Part shown: piece after piece, positions 8,406 to 16,405 of the stretch
How positions within the stretch are numbered: position 1 is the stretch's first letter
Layout of the letters: every line of letters begins with the position of its first letter
DNA from: Cognatishimia coralii
GTDB lineage: Bacteria; Pseudomonadota; Alphaproteobacteria; Rhodobacterales; Rhodobacteraceae
Direction: 5' to 3'
Assembly: GCF_037478305.1 (NCBI RefSeq)
Contig: NZ_JBBGAZ010000004.1
Span: forward strand, 62,001 to 126,000
Length of the DNA stretch: 64,000 bases
Position numbers and translations under genes: made by a program
Notes under the pieces: generated by a model
The model's input: only the letters and a program-made list of their open reading frames with translations
What the model was told of the DNA's origin: nothing
Databases searched by the model: none

Positions 8406-9467
8406 ATGGGAACGGGCTTTTTGGGCACGTTCGTCATCTCCTGGTCGCAAACAGAGCTGGATGGTCTTCGGGCTGCACCCATAAGTGCCGTGCAAAAAGG
8501 CGCAGTGTGGTCCTGGAATGGAGAGACGGTCCGCGTTGATGGTCCATCGGGCCTATTGCGCTTGGAGCAAGGCGAAGGCGAGGCGATGTTGCGCCGCAGG
8601 GCCGCGCGCATGGTGCGCAAGATGGTCGGTGCGGCTTTGACGCATACCTCTGATCTGAACAAGGTTGATATCGAAGAGCCGATGCTGGACGACAGTTTCG
8701 TCGTCACCGATGGGGCTGAGACCTATACGGTCACTTTGATTGAGGTCGCAGGCAAGCAACCGCTTTTGATGTTCATCGACGAGATCCCGCCGAAGGGCCG
8801 TGATCTTTGGGTGGTCTATCACGCTTTGAACCGTGGCCGCGATGCGCAGCCCGGCGATGATCCCTCCCAGATGATTTGTTTCGCGCCGGGCACTTTGATC
8901 TCGACGCCCTATGGCGCCCGCCCGATTGAAAGCCTGCATGAAGGCGATCTGGTGCATACCAAGGACAATGGGACACAAGAAGTGCAGTGGATCGGCTCGC
9001 GCCGCATGACCGGTGCGCGTCTGTTCACATTTCCCAAGCTGCGCCCGATCCGTGTGAAGTCAGGCGCCTTGGGGTCTGGTGAACCGCAGGGCGATCTTAT
9101 TGTGTCTCCGGACCACAAATTTGTAGTGCGCGGGGACGTGGCCCGCGATCTGTTCAATACGCCCGAGGTTCTGGTATCCGCCAGTGAATTGGTGAATGGC
9201 ACGAGCATCGCGACAGATTTCGCGATGCGCGAGGTCACTTATATGCACCTGATGCTGGAACGCCATGAGATCATCTTTGCCAATGGCGTGGAAACCGAGA
9301 GCTTCCATCCGGCGGATGCGAATATGAGCGTTCTGGATGAAACGGATCGTCAGCGTTTAGAGGCTCTGGATCCGGCCCTTGTGGATCAGCCTTATGCCTT
9401 TGGGGATCACGCGCGGCGTCAGCTTTCTGCAAGTGAAGCTGCAATACTGCGTCACGACGTGGCATAA
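8406..9467 (+). CDS. Hint (Hedgehog/intein) domain protein
   Basis: A 353-residue protein. The N-terminal 155 residues have no family I recognise. From Cys158 there is a Hint_2 module: CFAPGTLISTPYGARPIESL at the start, the GDLVHTKDNGTQEVQWIGSR block, and the SPDHKFVV histidine block. It ends about 45 residues after the last Hint motif. The classical C-terminal intein His-Asn pair is not seen, so protein splicing is unlikely; autocleavage at Cys158 is possible. No signal peptide. Stand-alone Hint_2 proteins are frequent in Roseobacters, often with secreted RTX-type proteins, but no such partner lies here. The start has an AGGAAACGAG site. Confidence 0.8.
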   Translation: MGTGFLGTFVISWSQTELDGLRAAPISAVQKGAVWSWNGETVRVDGPSGLLRLEQGEGEAMLRRRAARMVRKMVGAALTHTSDLNKVDIEEPMLDDSFVVTDGAETYTVTLIEVAGKQPLLMFIDEIPPKGRDLWVVYHALNRGRDAQPGDDPSQMICFAPGTLISTPYGARPIESLHEGDLVHTKDNGTQEVQWIGSRRMTGARLFTFPKLRPIRVKSGALGSGEPQGDLIVSPDHKFVVRGDVARDLFNTPEVLVSASELVNGTSIATDFAMREVTYMHLMLERHEIIFANGVETESFHPADANMSVLDETDRQRLEALDPALVDQPYAFGDHARRQLSASEAAILRHDVA

Positions 9468-9483
9468 AGCCCGCTTACCCCTG

Positions 9484-9511
9484 TTGACTCCCCATAAATC
9501 AGGCGTATAAG
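9484..9511 (+). promoter_or_regulatory. Predicted sigma-70-type promoter for rpsD
   Basis: TTGACT (9484-9489) and TATAAG (9506-9511) are separated by 16 bases, close to housekeeping consensus, about 110 bases before the rpsD start. A small hairpin (TCCCGG / CCGGGA, 9558-9575) lies in the leader; S4 autogenous control through it is only a possibility. Confidence 0.5.
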
Positions 9512-9619
9512 CCGCCATTCATTGGTGTTGGTGGCCCTCGCAAGAGGATCCCTGTCATCCCGGCAAAATCCGGGAAGAGGACAACGCCCTTCGAAAACCT
9601 GAACGAAGGAGATCAGCAG

Positions 9620-10240
9620 ATGACAAAAAGAACTGCTGCCAAGTACAAAATTGACCGCCGGATGGGCGAAAACATCTGGGGTCGTCCAAAATCCCCAGTT
9701 AACCGTCGTGAATACGGCCCAGGCCAGCACGGTCAGCGCCGCAAAGGCAAAATGTCTGACTTCGGCCTGCAACTGCGCGCAAAGCAGAAGCTGAAAGGCT
9801 ACTACGGCGACCTGACCGAAAAGCAATTCCGTCGCATCTACGGCGAAGCTGAGCGTGTAAAAGGCGATACCGGTGAAAACCTGATCGGCCTGCTCGAGCG
9901 CCGTCTGGACGCGGTTGTGTACCGCGCGAAATTCGTACCTACCGTTTTCGCAGCACGTCAGTTCGTGAACCACGGCCACGTCGAAGTAAACGGCAAGAAA
10001 GTGAACATCGCGTCTTACCGTGTCAAAGAAGGCGACGTGATCTCTGTGCGTGACAAGTCCAAGCAACTCGCAGTTCTGCTGGAAGCGGTTCAGCTGCCAG
10101 AGCGCGACGTGCCTGACTACATCGACGCAGATCACTCCAAAATGACCGCGACCTTCGTACGCGCGCCAGGCCTGTCTGACGTTCCATACCCAGTGATGAT
10201 GGAACCAAACCTGGTTGTTGAATATTACGCGAAGAACTAA
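9620..10240 (+). CDS. rpsD: 30S ribosomal protein S4
   Basis: A 206-residue primary 16S-rRNA-binding protein of the small subunit body. It shows the N-terminal SPVNRREYGPGQHGQRRKGKMSDFG block and the S4 RNA-binding domain (about residues 93-155: LERRLDAVVYRAKFVPTVFAARQFVNHGHVEVNGKK). It is the zinc-free form, without the N-terminal cysteines. Length is normal. It is a single-gene unit with its own promoter and a perfect-stem terminator. The ribosome site is GAAGGAGA. Confidence 0.98.
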   Translation: MTKRTAAKYKIDRRMGENIWGRPKSPVNRREYGPGQHGQRRKGKMSDFGLQLRAKQKLKGYYGDLTEKQFRRIYGEAERVKGDTGENLIGLLERRLDAVVYRAKFVPTVFAARQFVNHGHVEVNGKKVNIASYRVKEGDVISVRDKSKQLAVLLEAVQLPERDVPDYIDADHSKMTATFVRAPGLSDVPYPVMMEPNLVVEYYAKN

Positions 10241-10264
10241 TCCTTCGCCGATATCCGAAAAAGA

Positions 10265-10296
10265 AACCGCGCTGGAATTCCAGCGCGGTTTTTTCG
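10265..10296. terminator. Strong rho-independent terminator between rpsD and nhaA
   Basis: A perfect 26-base palindrome: 10-base stem AACCGCGCTG / CAGCGCGGTT with GAATTC in the middle, followed by a T-run (10289-10294). The genes on both sides converge on it; the left flank is AAGAAA, so it may work in both directions. Confidence 0.9.
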
Positions 10297-10314
10297 TTTT
10301 TAGGTGCCTGTGTC

Positions 10315-11499
10315 TTACGCGGCGGCTTTGACCTGCTTCGGGGCCATGCTGCGCAGAACCACAAAGCCAAGGATGCCCGAGAGTACAGAGCCAAAGATTA
10401 CGCCCAGACGCACAGCGTTCATCGCGTCATCTGCGCCAAAGGCGAGCGAGCCGACAAAGAGGCTCATGGTAAAGCCGATACCGGTCAGGCAGGCGACGCC
10501 GTAAAGATGCAGCCAGTTGATGCCTTCGGGCAGTTTCGCAATGCCGCTTTTCACAGCGATCCATGTCGCGGCCACAACGCCGATCTGCTTACCAAGGAAG
10601 AGGCCAGCCGCGATGCCGAAGGTTAGAGGCTGTGTGAGGTCGCTGACGGACAAACCCGTCAGGCTCACGCCCGCGTTGGCAAAGGCAAAGATCGGCAGGA
10701 TCATGTATGCCACCCAAGGGTGCAGCGCGTGCTCGACTTTATAAAGCAGCGCCTTGTCGCCGTTCTTTTCCTTGAGCGGAATGGTGAGGGCGATCAAAAC
10801 GCCTGCCAAGGTCGCATGGACGCCTGATTTCAGCACAAAGACCCACATGATCACGCCTATGATTATGTATGGGGCGATCCGCTGGATCCCCATGCGGTTC
10901 AGGGCAACCGCTGCCGCAAAGCCCAGCATCGAGAAGGTTAGCGCGTTGGTCGAGAGTTCCGACGTGTAAAAGATCGCGATGATGATGATTGCGCCAAGGT
11001 CGTCGATGATCGCTACTGCCAGCAGGAACACCTTGAGTGCAACCGGCGCGCGGGTGCCCAGAAGGGCCAAAACACCCAGTGCAAAGGCAATGTCTGTCGC
11101 CGCAGGGATCGCCCAGCCCACAAGGTTCTCTGGTGTGCCCCAGTTGATCGCCACATAGACCAAGCCGGGCACGGCCATACCACCGATGGCGGCAAAGATC
11201 GGCAGAATAGCTTTGTCAAAACTCGAGAGCTCGCCAAGCAAAACCTCTCGTTTGATTTCAAGACCAATGAGGAAGAAGAAGATCGCCATAAGGCCATCGT
11301 TGATCCACAGAAGGGCGGGTTTTGAGATCTCAAACGACCCGATTCCAACGCGGATATTGGTGTCCAGCACCGAGGTATAAAGCCCCGCCAAACCGGTGTT
11401 TGCAAAAATCATCGCAAGCACCGCGACGCCCATCAATACCAGTCCCGCACTGGCCTCCATCTGCATGAATTTTTGAATACGAGAGAGTGCCTTTTCCAT
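10315..11499 (-). CDS. nhaA: Na+/H+ antiporter NhaA
   Basis: A 394-residue inner-membrane antiporter with about 12 hydrophobic segments. It exports sodium in exchange for protons and maintains pH and salt balance. Family blocks seen are NDGLMAIFFFLIGLEIKRE near residue 66, ATDIAFALGVLALLG near 135 and AIIDDLGAIIIIAIFYT near 162, which carries the paired Asp residues of the ion site (equivalent to Asp163/Asp164 in E. coli). Length is normal. It is a single gene; the 298-base upstream region holds no recognised gene and I could not identify a riboswitch in it. Confidence 0.97.
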   Translation of the reverse strand: MEKALSRIQKFMQMEASAGLVLMGVAVLAMIFANTGLAGLYTSVLDTNIRVGIGSFEISKPALLWINDGLMAIFFFLIGLEIKREVLLGELSSFDKAILPIFAAIGGMAVPGLVYVAINWGTPENLVGWAIPAATDIAFALGVLALLGTRAPVALKVFLLAVAIIDDLGAIIIIAIFYTSELSTNALTFSMLGFAAAVALNRMGIQRIAPYIIIGVIMWVFVLKSGVHATLAGVLIALTIPLKEKNGDKALLYKVEHALHPWVAYMILPIFAFANAGVSLTGLSVSDLTQPLTFGIAAGLFLGKQIGVVAATWIAVKSGIAKLPEGINWLHLYGVACLTGIGFTMSLFVGSLAFGADDAMNAVRLGVIFGSVLSGILGFVVLRSMAPKQVKAAA

Positions 11500-11797
11500 G
11501 TCTATCCCAAGTTAAATTTCCTAAGGGTGATATGGGTCAAAAAGGCAAGTTTTCAAAAGAAATCGGGGTAAAAACCGCAGTTTCCGACAGTTTTTGTCAT
11601 AAACGGGGCTGTTTCATCATCTCAGAGCCTAAGGAACGGGCACTTGCGGGCGAAATCTTTCAATATGTGTCATTCAGTTGACCGGCGGGTGTATTAAGTT
11701 TGCCGCAAAAAATGTCGCAGAGCTTCTCTTCACGCCGAATTGGCATTTCCTATGTCTCGGCTGCGCTCTACAACAAGGGCGAATGTGAGGACGTGTT

Positions 11798-12883
11798 ATG
11801 ACACAGATCAACGTGCAGCCTGGGATCATGGAAATCGCGCTTTATCAGGGCGGTCAGTCGGCGCTTGCCGGCGTCACCGAGGTGGTTAAGCTCTCCAGCA
11901 ACGAAAACCCATATGGACCCAGCGAGGCGACTAAAGCCGCCTTCGCGCAGTCCGGTCTTGCGTTGCATCGATATCCGGGCACGGATCACGCGGGGTTAAG
12001 GGCTGCGATTGCCGAGGTGCATGGGCTGGATGCCGAGCGGATCGTCTGTGGCGTGGGCTCGGATGAGGTGCTGCAATTCGTGGCGCAGAGTTTTGCGGGC
12101 CCCGGTGATGAGATCATCTACACCGAGCATGGGTTTTCCATGTATCCGATCCTGGCGCACGCCTGCGGCGCGACCCCTGTGAAGGTGGCCGAGAAAGAGC
12201 GCGTTGTGGATGTGGATGCGATCCTCGCGGCCTGTAACGCTAAGACGCGGATCGTCTTTATCGCGAACCCCGGCAACCCGACGGCGACGATGCTGGCGGC
12301 GGATGAAGTCGCGCGGTTGGCGGATGGGCTGCCTGCGAGCGCCCTGTTGGTGCTGGACGGCGCCTATGCCGAGTTCGTCGAAGGCTATGATGGTGGGGCG
12401 GCTTTGGTTGAAGCGCGCAGTAACGTGATCATGACGCGGACGTTCTCCAAGATCTACGGGCTTGGCGGTTTGCGCATTGGTTGGGGCTATGCGCCCAAAG
12501 AGGTCATCGATGTGCTCAATCGTGTGCGCCAGCCGTTCAACCTATCTGACGTGCAATTGCAAACCGCCGAAGCGGCCGTGCGCGACCAAGAGTTCATGCG
12601 CTGGTGCCGAAGCGAAAACACGCGTCTTGGCGCGTGGCTGAGCGAGGCTTTGCGTGCCGCGGGTGTCGAGGTCGACGAAAGCTTCACGAACTTTATCCTC
12701 GCGCGCTTTGCGTCACCTGAAGAGGCGGACAGCTGCGATGAGGCATTGAAAGCTGAGGGTATTCTGGTGCGCAAAGTGGGCGGCTATGGCTTGCCGAATT
12801 GCCTGCGCATCACCATTGGCGATGAGCGGGCCTGTCGCCGTGTGGCCCATACGGTCAAGCAATTCAAAAGGGTGGAGGCATGA
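11798..12883 (+). CDS. hisC: Histidinol-phosphate / aromatic aminotransferase
   Basis: A 361-residue class I/II PLP aminotransferase. It shows SSNENPYGPS at the N-terminus, ANPGNPT near residue 160, LDGAYAEF, and the PLP-lysine motif TRTFSKIYGLGGLRIGW. It transfers an amino group in histidine synthesis and in this family often also acts on phenylpyruvate or prephenate. Its ATGA overlap with a cyclohexadienyl dehydrogenase gene points to tyrosine/phenylalanine synthesis, as in the Zymomonas hisHb-tyrC pair. The ribosome site is GAGGAC, 5 bases before the ATG. Confidence 0.93.
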   Translation: MTQINVQPGIMEIALYQGGQSALAGVTEVVKLSSNENPYGPSEATKAAFAQSGLALHRYPGTDHAGLRAAIAEVHGLDAERIVCGVGSDEVLQFVAQSFAGPGDEIIYTEHGFSMYPILAHACGATPVKVAEKERVVDVDAILAACNAKTRIVFIANPGNPTATMLAADEVARLADGLPASALLVLDGAYAEFVEGYDGGAALVEARSNVIMTRTFSKIYGLGGLRIGWGYAPKEVIDVLNRVRQPFNLSDVQLQTAEAAVRDQEFMRWCRSENTRLGAWLSEALRAAGVEVDESFTNFILARFASPEEADSCDEALKAEGILVRKVGGYGLPNCLRITIGDERACRRVAHTVKQFKRVEA

Positions 12884-13797
12884 CCAAGATTTACAATCGC
12901 GTTGCCCTGATTGGATTGGGTTTGATTGCGTCCTCCATGGCTTGGGGGATCAAACGCGGCGGTCTGGCGGCTGAGGTCACAGGCTATGCGCGCTCTGCGG
13001 AAACGCGTGAGACGGCGCGTGAGATCGGCCTCTGTGACCAGGTTTTTGACTCTGCTGCCGAGGCGGTCAAAGACGCCGATCTGGTGGTGCTCTGTGTGCC
13101 TGTGGGTGTCATGGGACAAGTCGCTGCGGAAATCGCGCCGGATCTTAAGGCCGGAGCAACCGTTTCCGACGTAGGGTCTGTCAAACGGCAGGTGATCGCG
13201 GATGTCGCACCGCATTTACCCGACAACGTGCATTTCGTCCCCGCACACCCGCTGGCAGGCACAGAGCATTCGGGCCCGACGTCTGGGTTTGCCGAGCTCT
13301 TTGACAATCGCTGGTCGCTGATCGTGCCGCCTGCGGACGCAGATCGTGTCGCGGTCGACAAGGTGATCTCCTTTTGGGAAGGGCTTGGGTCAAATGTCGA
13401 GGAAATGGATCCCGATCACCATGATCTGGTGCTCGCCGTAACCTCGCATACGCCGCACCTTATTGCGTACACGATGGTCGGCGTTGCCGATGACCTGCGT
13501 CGAGTAAGCGAAAGCGAAGTCATCAAATACTCAGCCTCTGGTTTTCGGGATTTCACGCGGATTGCGGCCTCTGACCCGACGATGTGGCGGGATGTGTTCC
13601 TGAACAACAAGGACGCGACGCTTGAGATCCTTGGGCGCTTTACCGAAGAGCTCTTTGCCTTGCAGCGGGCGATCCGTCGGGGCGACGGGGATCACCTTCA
13701 CGACTATTTTACGCGGACGCGGTCCATTCGCCGTGGTATTATCGAAGCAGGGCAAGACACCGATGCGCCAGATTTTGGGCGCGGAAAGGCAACTTAA
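12880..13797 (+). CDS. tyrC: Prephenate/arogenate (cyclohexadienyl) dehydrogenase
   Basis: A 305-residue NAD(P)-dependent enzyme that oxidatively decarboxylates prephenate or arogenate in tyrosine synthesis. The Rossmann motif is VALIGLGLIASS (residues 7-18). The active-site block is HPLAGTEHSG, followed by the helical dimer domain containing TSHTPHLIAYTMV. Length fits the TyrA_c class without an ACT or mutase domain. The start codon overlaps the stop of hisC by four bases and its own stop overlaps the next gene by one, so translation is likely coupled. The symbol follows the Zymomonas tyrC usage. Confidence 0.92.
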   Translation: MTKIYNRVALIGLGLIASSMAWGIKRGGLAAEVTGYARSAETRETAREIGLCDQVFDSAAEAVKDADLVVLCVPVGVMGQVAAEIAPDLKAGATVSDVGSVKRQVIADVAPHLPDNVHFVPAHPLAGTEHSGPTSGFAELFDNRWSLIVPPADADRVAVDKVISFWEGLGSNVEEMDPDHHDLVLAVTSHTPHLIAYTMVGVADDLRRVSESEVIKYSASGFRDFTRIAASDPTMWRDVFLNNKDATLEILGRFTEELFALQRAIRRGDGDHLHDYFTRTRSIRRGIIEAGQDTDAPDFGRGKAT

Positions 13798-14555
13798 TGC
13801 GTTTAAAAACAGGGCTTTTGGCCTTGTTGGTGACAGTGACAATGGCGCAGGCGAATGCGCCATATACGTCTCTGCGTCCTGTCGCGCGAGAGGATGTTTT
13901 TCCGGTGGCTTTGCCGACTTTCGCGCCGGATCGCTCGTTAAGGCCGATGCTTCGGCCGGGGTCCGCCTATGCGAGCGCGCGTCCCGCTCCCAAACAGCCC
14001 GAAACTGTGCGACGCGCGACCTCGACGCGGGTTGGGCGTGTCTGTGGGGATCGCAAGATCCAGGGACTAGAGATCGGCAACGTGCCGGGGAAGCTGCCGG
14101 GCTGTGGCATTCGCAATGCGGTGAAGGTCTATGAGGTTGCAGGGGTGAAGCTCAGCACACCAGCCTCGATGAATTGCGATACGGCCAAGACGTTTAAGTC
14201 CTGGGTCGAAGGCGGTATGGCGCGGGCGGTGCGGCCGATGCGGTCGGAGGTCGAGGAACTTAAGATCGTCGCGGGCTATTCCTGCCGGACGCGGAACCAT
14301 AAGCCGGGGGCGAAGATTTCCGAGCATGGCAAGGGCAAGGCGATTGATATCGCGGAGTTCAGGTTCGAGAACGGAGAGGTGATCTCGCTGATTGACCACT
14401 GGGGATCTGGGCGCAAAGGGCGCGTTCTGCGGGATCTGCATAAATCGGCTTGCGGGCCCTTTGGGACGGTTCTGGGGCCAGAGTCAGATCGCCATCACCG
14501 CGATCATTTCCATTTTGACACGGCGAACCATCGGGGTGGGGCGTATTGTCGGTAA
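13797..14555 (+). CDS. Extensin-like C-terminal domain protein (exported)
   Basis: A 252-residue protein with a signal peptide (LLALLVTVTMAQANA). A Pro/Arg-rich linker (20-85) leads to an extensin-like C domain with paired cysteines (VCGD, LPGCGIRN, MNCDTAKTF, YSCRTRN, SACGPFG) and the SEHGKGKAIDIAEF and HHRDHFHFD motifs. These resemble the His/Asp metal site of D-Ala-D-Ala/MepA-type peptidases, so a periplasmic cell-wall role is plausible but unproven. It starts in the stop codon of the dehydrogenase gene, a link of position only. Confidence 0.8.
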   Translation: MRLKTGLLALLVTVTMAQANAPYTSLRPVAREDVFPVALPTFAPDRSLRPMLRPGSAYASARPAPKQPETVRRATSTRVGRVCGDRKIQGLEIGNVPGKLPGCGIRNAVKVYEVAGVKLSTPASMNCDTAKTFKSWVEGGMARAVRPMRSEVEELKIVAGYSCRTRNHKPGAKISEHGKGKAIDIAEFRFENGEVISLIDHWGSGRKGRVLRDLHKSACGPFGTVLGPESDRHHRDHFHFDTANHRGGAYCR

Positions 14556-14587
14556 GCCCATGGCACGGAATCAAGGGCCCAAGGCCC

Positions 14588-14730
14588 GCCGTGCCCTGCG
14601 CCGGACCGGCCCCATGGGCCGGCGCAATTTCCAGCGTTTACGTGATCAACTGATGTCTCGCGGATTTGGCCGGATAAAGTGGCATACTGAAAATGCAGAG
14701 CGCCGCCCCCGGACCGGCGCAGGGCACGGC
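14588..14730. repeat. Dispersed inverted-repeat element, copy A
   Basis: The outer arms are GCCGTGCCCTGCGCCGG (14588-14604) and its perfect reverse complement (14714-14730). The core holds TTTGGCCGGATAAAGTGGCA (14665-14684). A second copy at 62603-62752 has different arms but the same core and the same distances. The right arm ends exactly at the stop codon of the DUF2125 gene, so the element fills a convergent junction and may also terminate transcription. Confidence 0.65.
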
Positions 14731-15717
14731 TTAGCGTAATGTCAGCTTTGGGGCCGTTCCAATTGGGATGATGCCAACCAAGGCCGCGCCATTGGCAAAC
14801 CTCAGCGTCACATCGATATCGTCGCGCGATCCCGAGAGGCTCGCGAGCAGCGCCATGACCGGCTCGGCCGTGTCCAAAGATGCCGAGGCCACCTGACCGC
14901 TCTCGCGCAGCATCGCCATCATGTCGCGCCAGTTGTTCAGCCGAAGCGTGGCCTCTCCGGTCGGCGAGCCGACCTCATCCATTGTCAGGTCTGCGGCCAT
15001 CTGGAAGGACAGGTCTCCCCATGCGGCCTTCGCAGTGCGGATCGTGAGGGTGGTTGGTTGTGGGCGACGGTCCTCCAGGGCGCGCAGGTCCCATGGGCGG
15101 TCAAACCCGACCTGCATGTCCAGATCCATGGCGCTCATCTTGGCAGGCAGAACCGAGGTTTTCAGAAAGCTCGGCGGGGCGACGCCCTCGGCCTGATAGG
15201 CGAAGTCATAGAGGTTTTCAGCCCCTTCGACCGCGCGCACAGCCATGCGCAGACTATCGGCTTGCATGCTCCAACCGGCATCGGACGAGATCGCCAATGT
15301 CCCGCTTGCAAAGTTGCTGCGTTCTACGGGCAATGAGACCTCGGGCGCGACCACCAAGGATGCCTGCATCTTGGCAGAGGTCACGGTCAGCTTTTCGTCA
15401 GGCGTCGAGATCACCTGCTCGTTCGGCCAGACTGCGATCACATGATTGGGTCGATAGCTGAGCGCCAAAAGTTGAAAGAACGGCGCGGACCAGGCCAGAC
15501 CCGTATCTGGATCGGCCAAGGCGATCTCGGTGAAGCTGGCATCAACGCGGTTGGGGAAGCCCCCGACGGACAGATCGCTGTACTCTGCCTGCCAGCCCTC
15601 AATCTCGCGCGCCTGAAACCAGGCCTCAAGCCCTGCCTTCGTCCCTGAAGAGGCCACGAACCAATAGCCCGACCACGCCAGTGTCAGGGTCACGATCAGG
15701 TAAAGCAATGGTCTCAT
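14731..15717 (-). CDS. DUF2125-family protein
   Basis: A 328-residue protein with an N-terminal hydrophobic anchor or signal (LLYLIVTLTLAWSGYWFVAS). It then shows the DUF2125 pattern AEYSDLSVGGFPNRVDASFTEIAL, with repeated beta-strand segments. A periplasmic lipid-binding-like (AsmA-like) beta structure is my inference from the alternating pattern. Function is unknown in the family. It lies alone on the minus strand, divergent from chaC-like with a 73-base gap. Confidence 0.75.
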   Translation of the reverse strand: MRPLLYLIVTLTLAWSGYWFVASSGTKAGLEAWFQAREIEGWQAEYSDLSVGGFPNRVDASFTEIALADPDTGLAWSAPFFQLLALSYRPNHVIAVWPNEQVISTPDEKLTVTSAKMQASLVVAPEVSLPVERSNFASGTLAISSDAGWSMQADSLRMAVRAVEGAENLYDFAYQAEGVAPPSFLKTSVLPAKMSAMDLDMQVGFDRPWDLRALEDRRPQPTTLTIRTAKAAWGDLSFQMAADLTMDEVGSPTGEATLRLNNWRDMMAMLRESGQVASASLDTAEPVMALLASLSGSRDDIDVTLRFANGAALVGIIPIGTAPKLTLR

Positions 15718-15790
15718 GTCGGCGGCCTTTTCTCTTCGTCGCTTTGGTGTTTAAACACGCAGATAGGAATAGGCCAGTGATGGGGCAAGA

Positions 15791-16318
15791 ATGACGCTTT
15801 GGGTTTTCGGATATGGATCGCTTTTGTGGAACCCGGGCATTGATGTGTCCGAGCAGGTCGTGGCGACGTTACCCGATTGGCACCGCAGCTTTTGCATGTC
15901 CTCGATCCACCATCGTGGCACCGATGAGCATCCGGGGCTGGTCCTGGCGCTGGATGCCGCTGAGGGCGCGGTCTGTCACGGGGTGGCGTTTCGGGTGACC
16001 CCCGGGAGCGAGGAGGCCGCGCTGGCGGAATTGCGGGAGCGGGAGCTTGTGTCTTCGGCCTATCTGGAAGCCAATCTGATGATTGATCTCGCCGATGGGC
16101 GGCGCGTGCAGGCCGTGACCTATGTGATCGACCCAAACCATGTGCAATATGTGCATCTGGATCTGGAAGAACAGGCGCAGATTATCTCGACCGCTGTCGG
16201 GGGGCGTGGGCCCAACACGGAATATCTATACAATACCGCCGCGCATTTGACCAATTTGGGCATTGAGGACGCAGATTTGAACTGGTTGTCGACCCGTGTG
16301 CGTCAGTTGGCTAGTTAA
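15791..16318 (+). CDS. ChaC-like gamma-glutamylcyclotransferase
   Basis: A 175-residue cytoplasmic enzyme of the ChaC family, which releases 5-oxoproline from glutathione. The glycine-rich N-terminal WVFGYGSLLWNPG loop binds the gamma-glutamyl group; the ELRERE block carries the catalytic Glu. The family ending (NTAAHLTNLGI then LDWL-like) is present. Length is normal for a bacterial ChaC. Single gene. Confidence 0.88.
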   Translation: MTLWVFGYGSLLWNPGIDVSEQVVATLPDWHRSFCMSSIHHRGTDEHPGLVLALDAAEGAVCHGVAFRVTPGSEEAALAELRERELVSSAYLEANLMIDLADGRRVQAVTYVIDPNHVQYVHLDLEEQAQIISTAVGGRGPNTEYLYNTAAHLTNLGIEDADLNWLSTRVRQLAS

Positions 16319-16405
16319 TTGCGCAATAAACCAATAATCCTTGGCAGGATGCTGCGCGCGCAGTAGGGTGTCGGCAGAAAAGAAACAGTGTCAGGAGCCG
16401 CCTCT

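Noticed and set aside
11500..11797. Riboswitch upstream of nhaA
   Set aside because: Ion-sensing leader RNAs exist for such genes, but I could not match the sequence to any motif I can recall with confidence.
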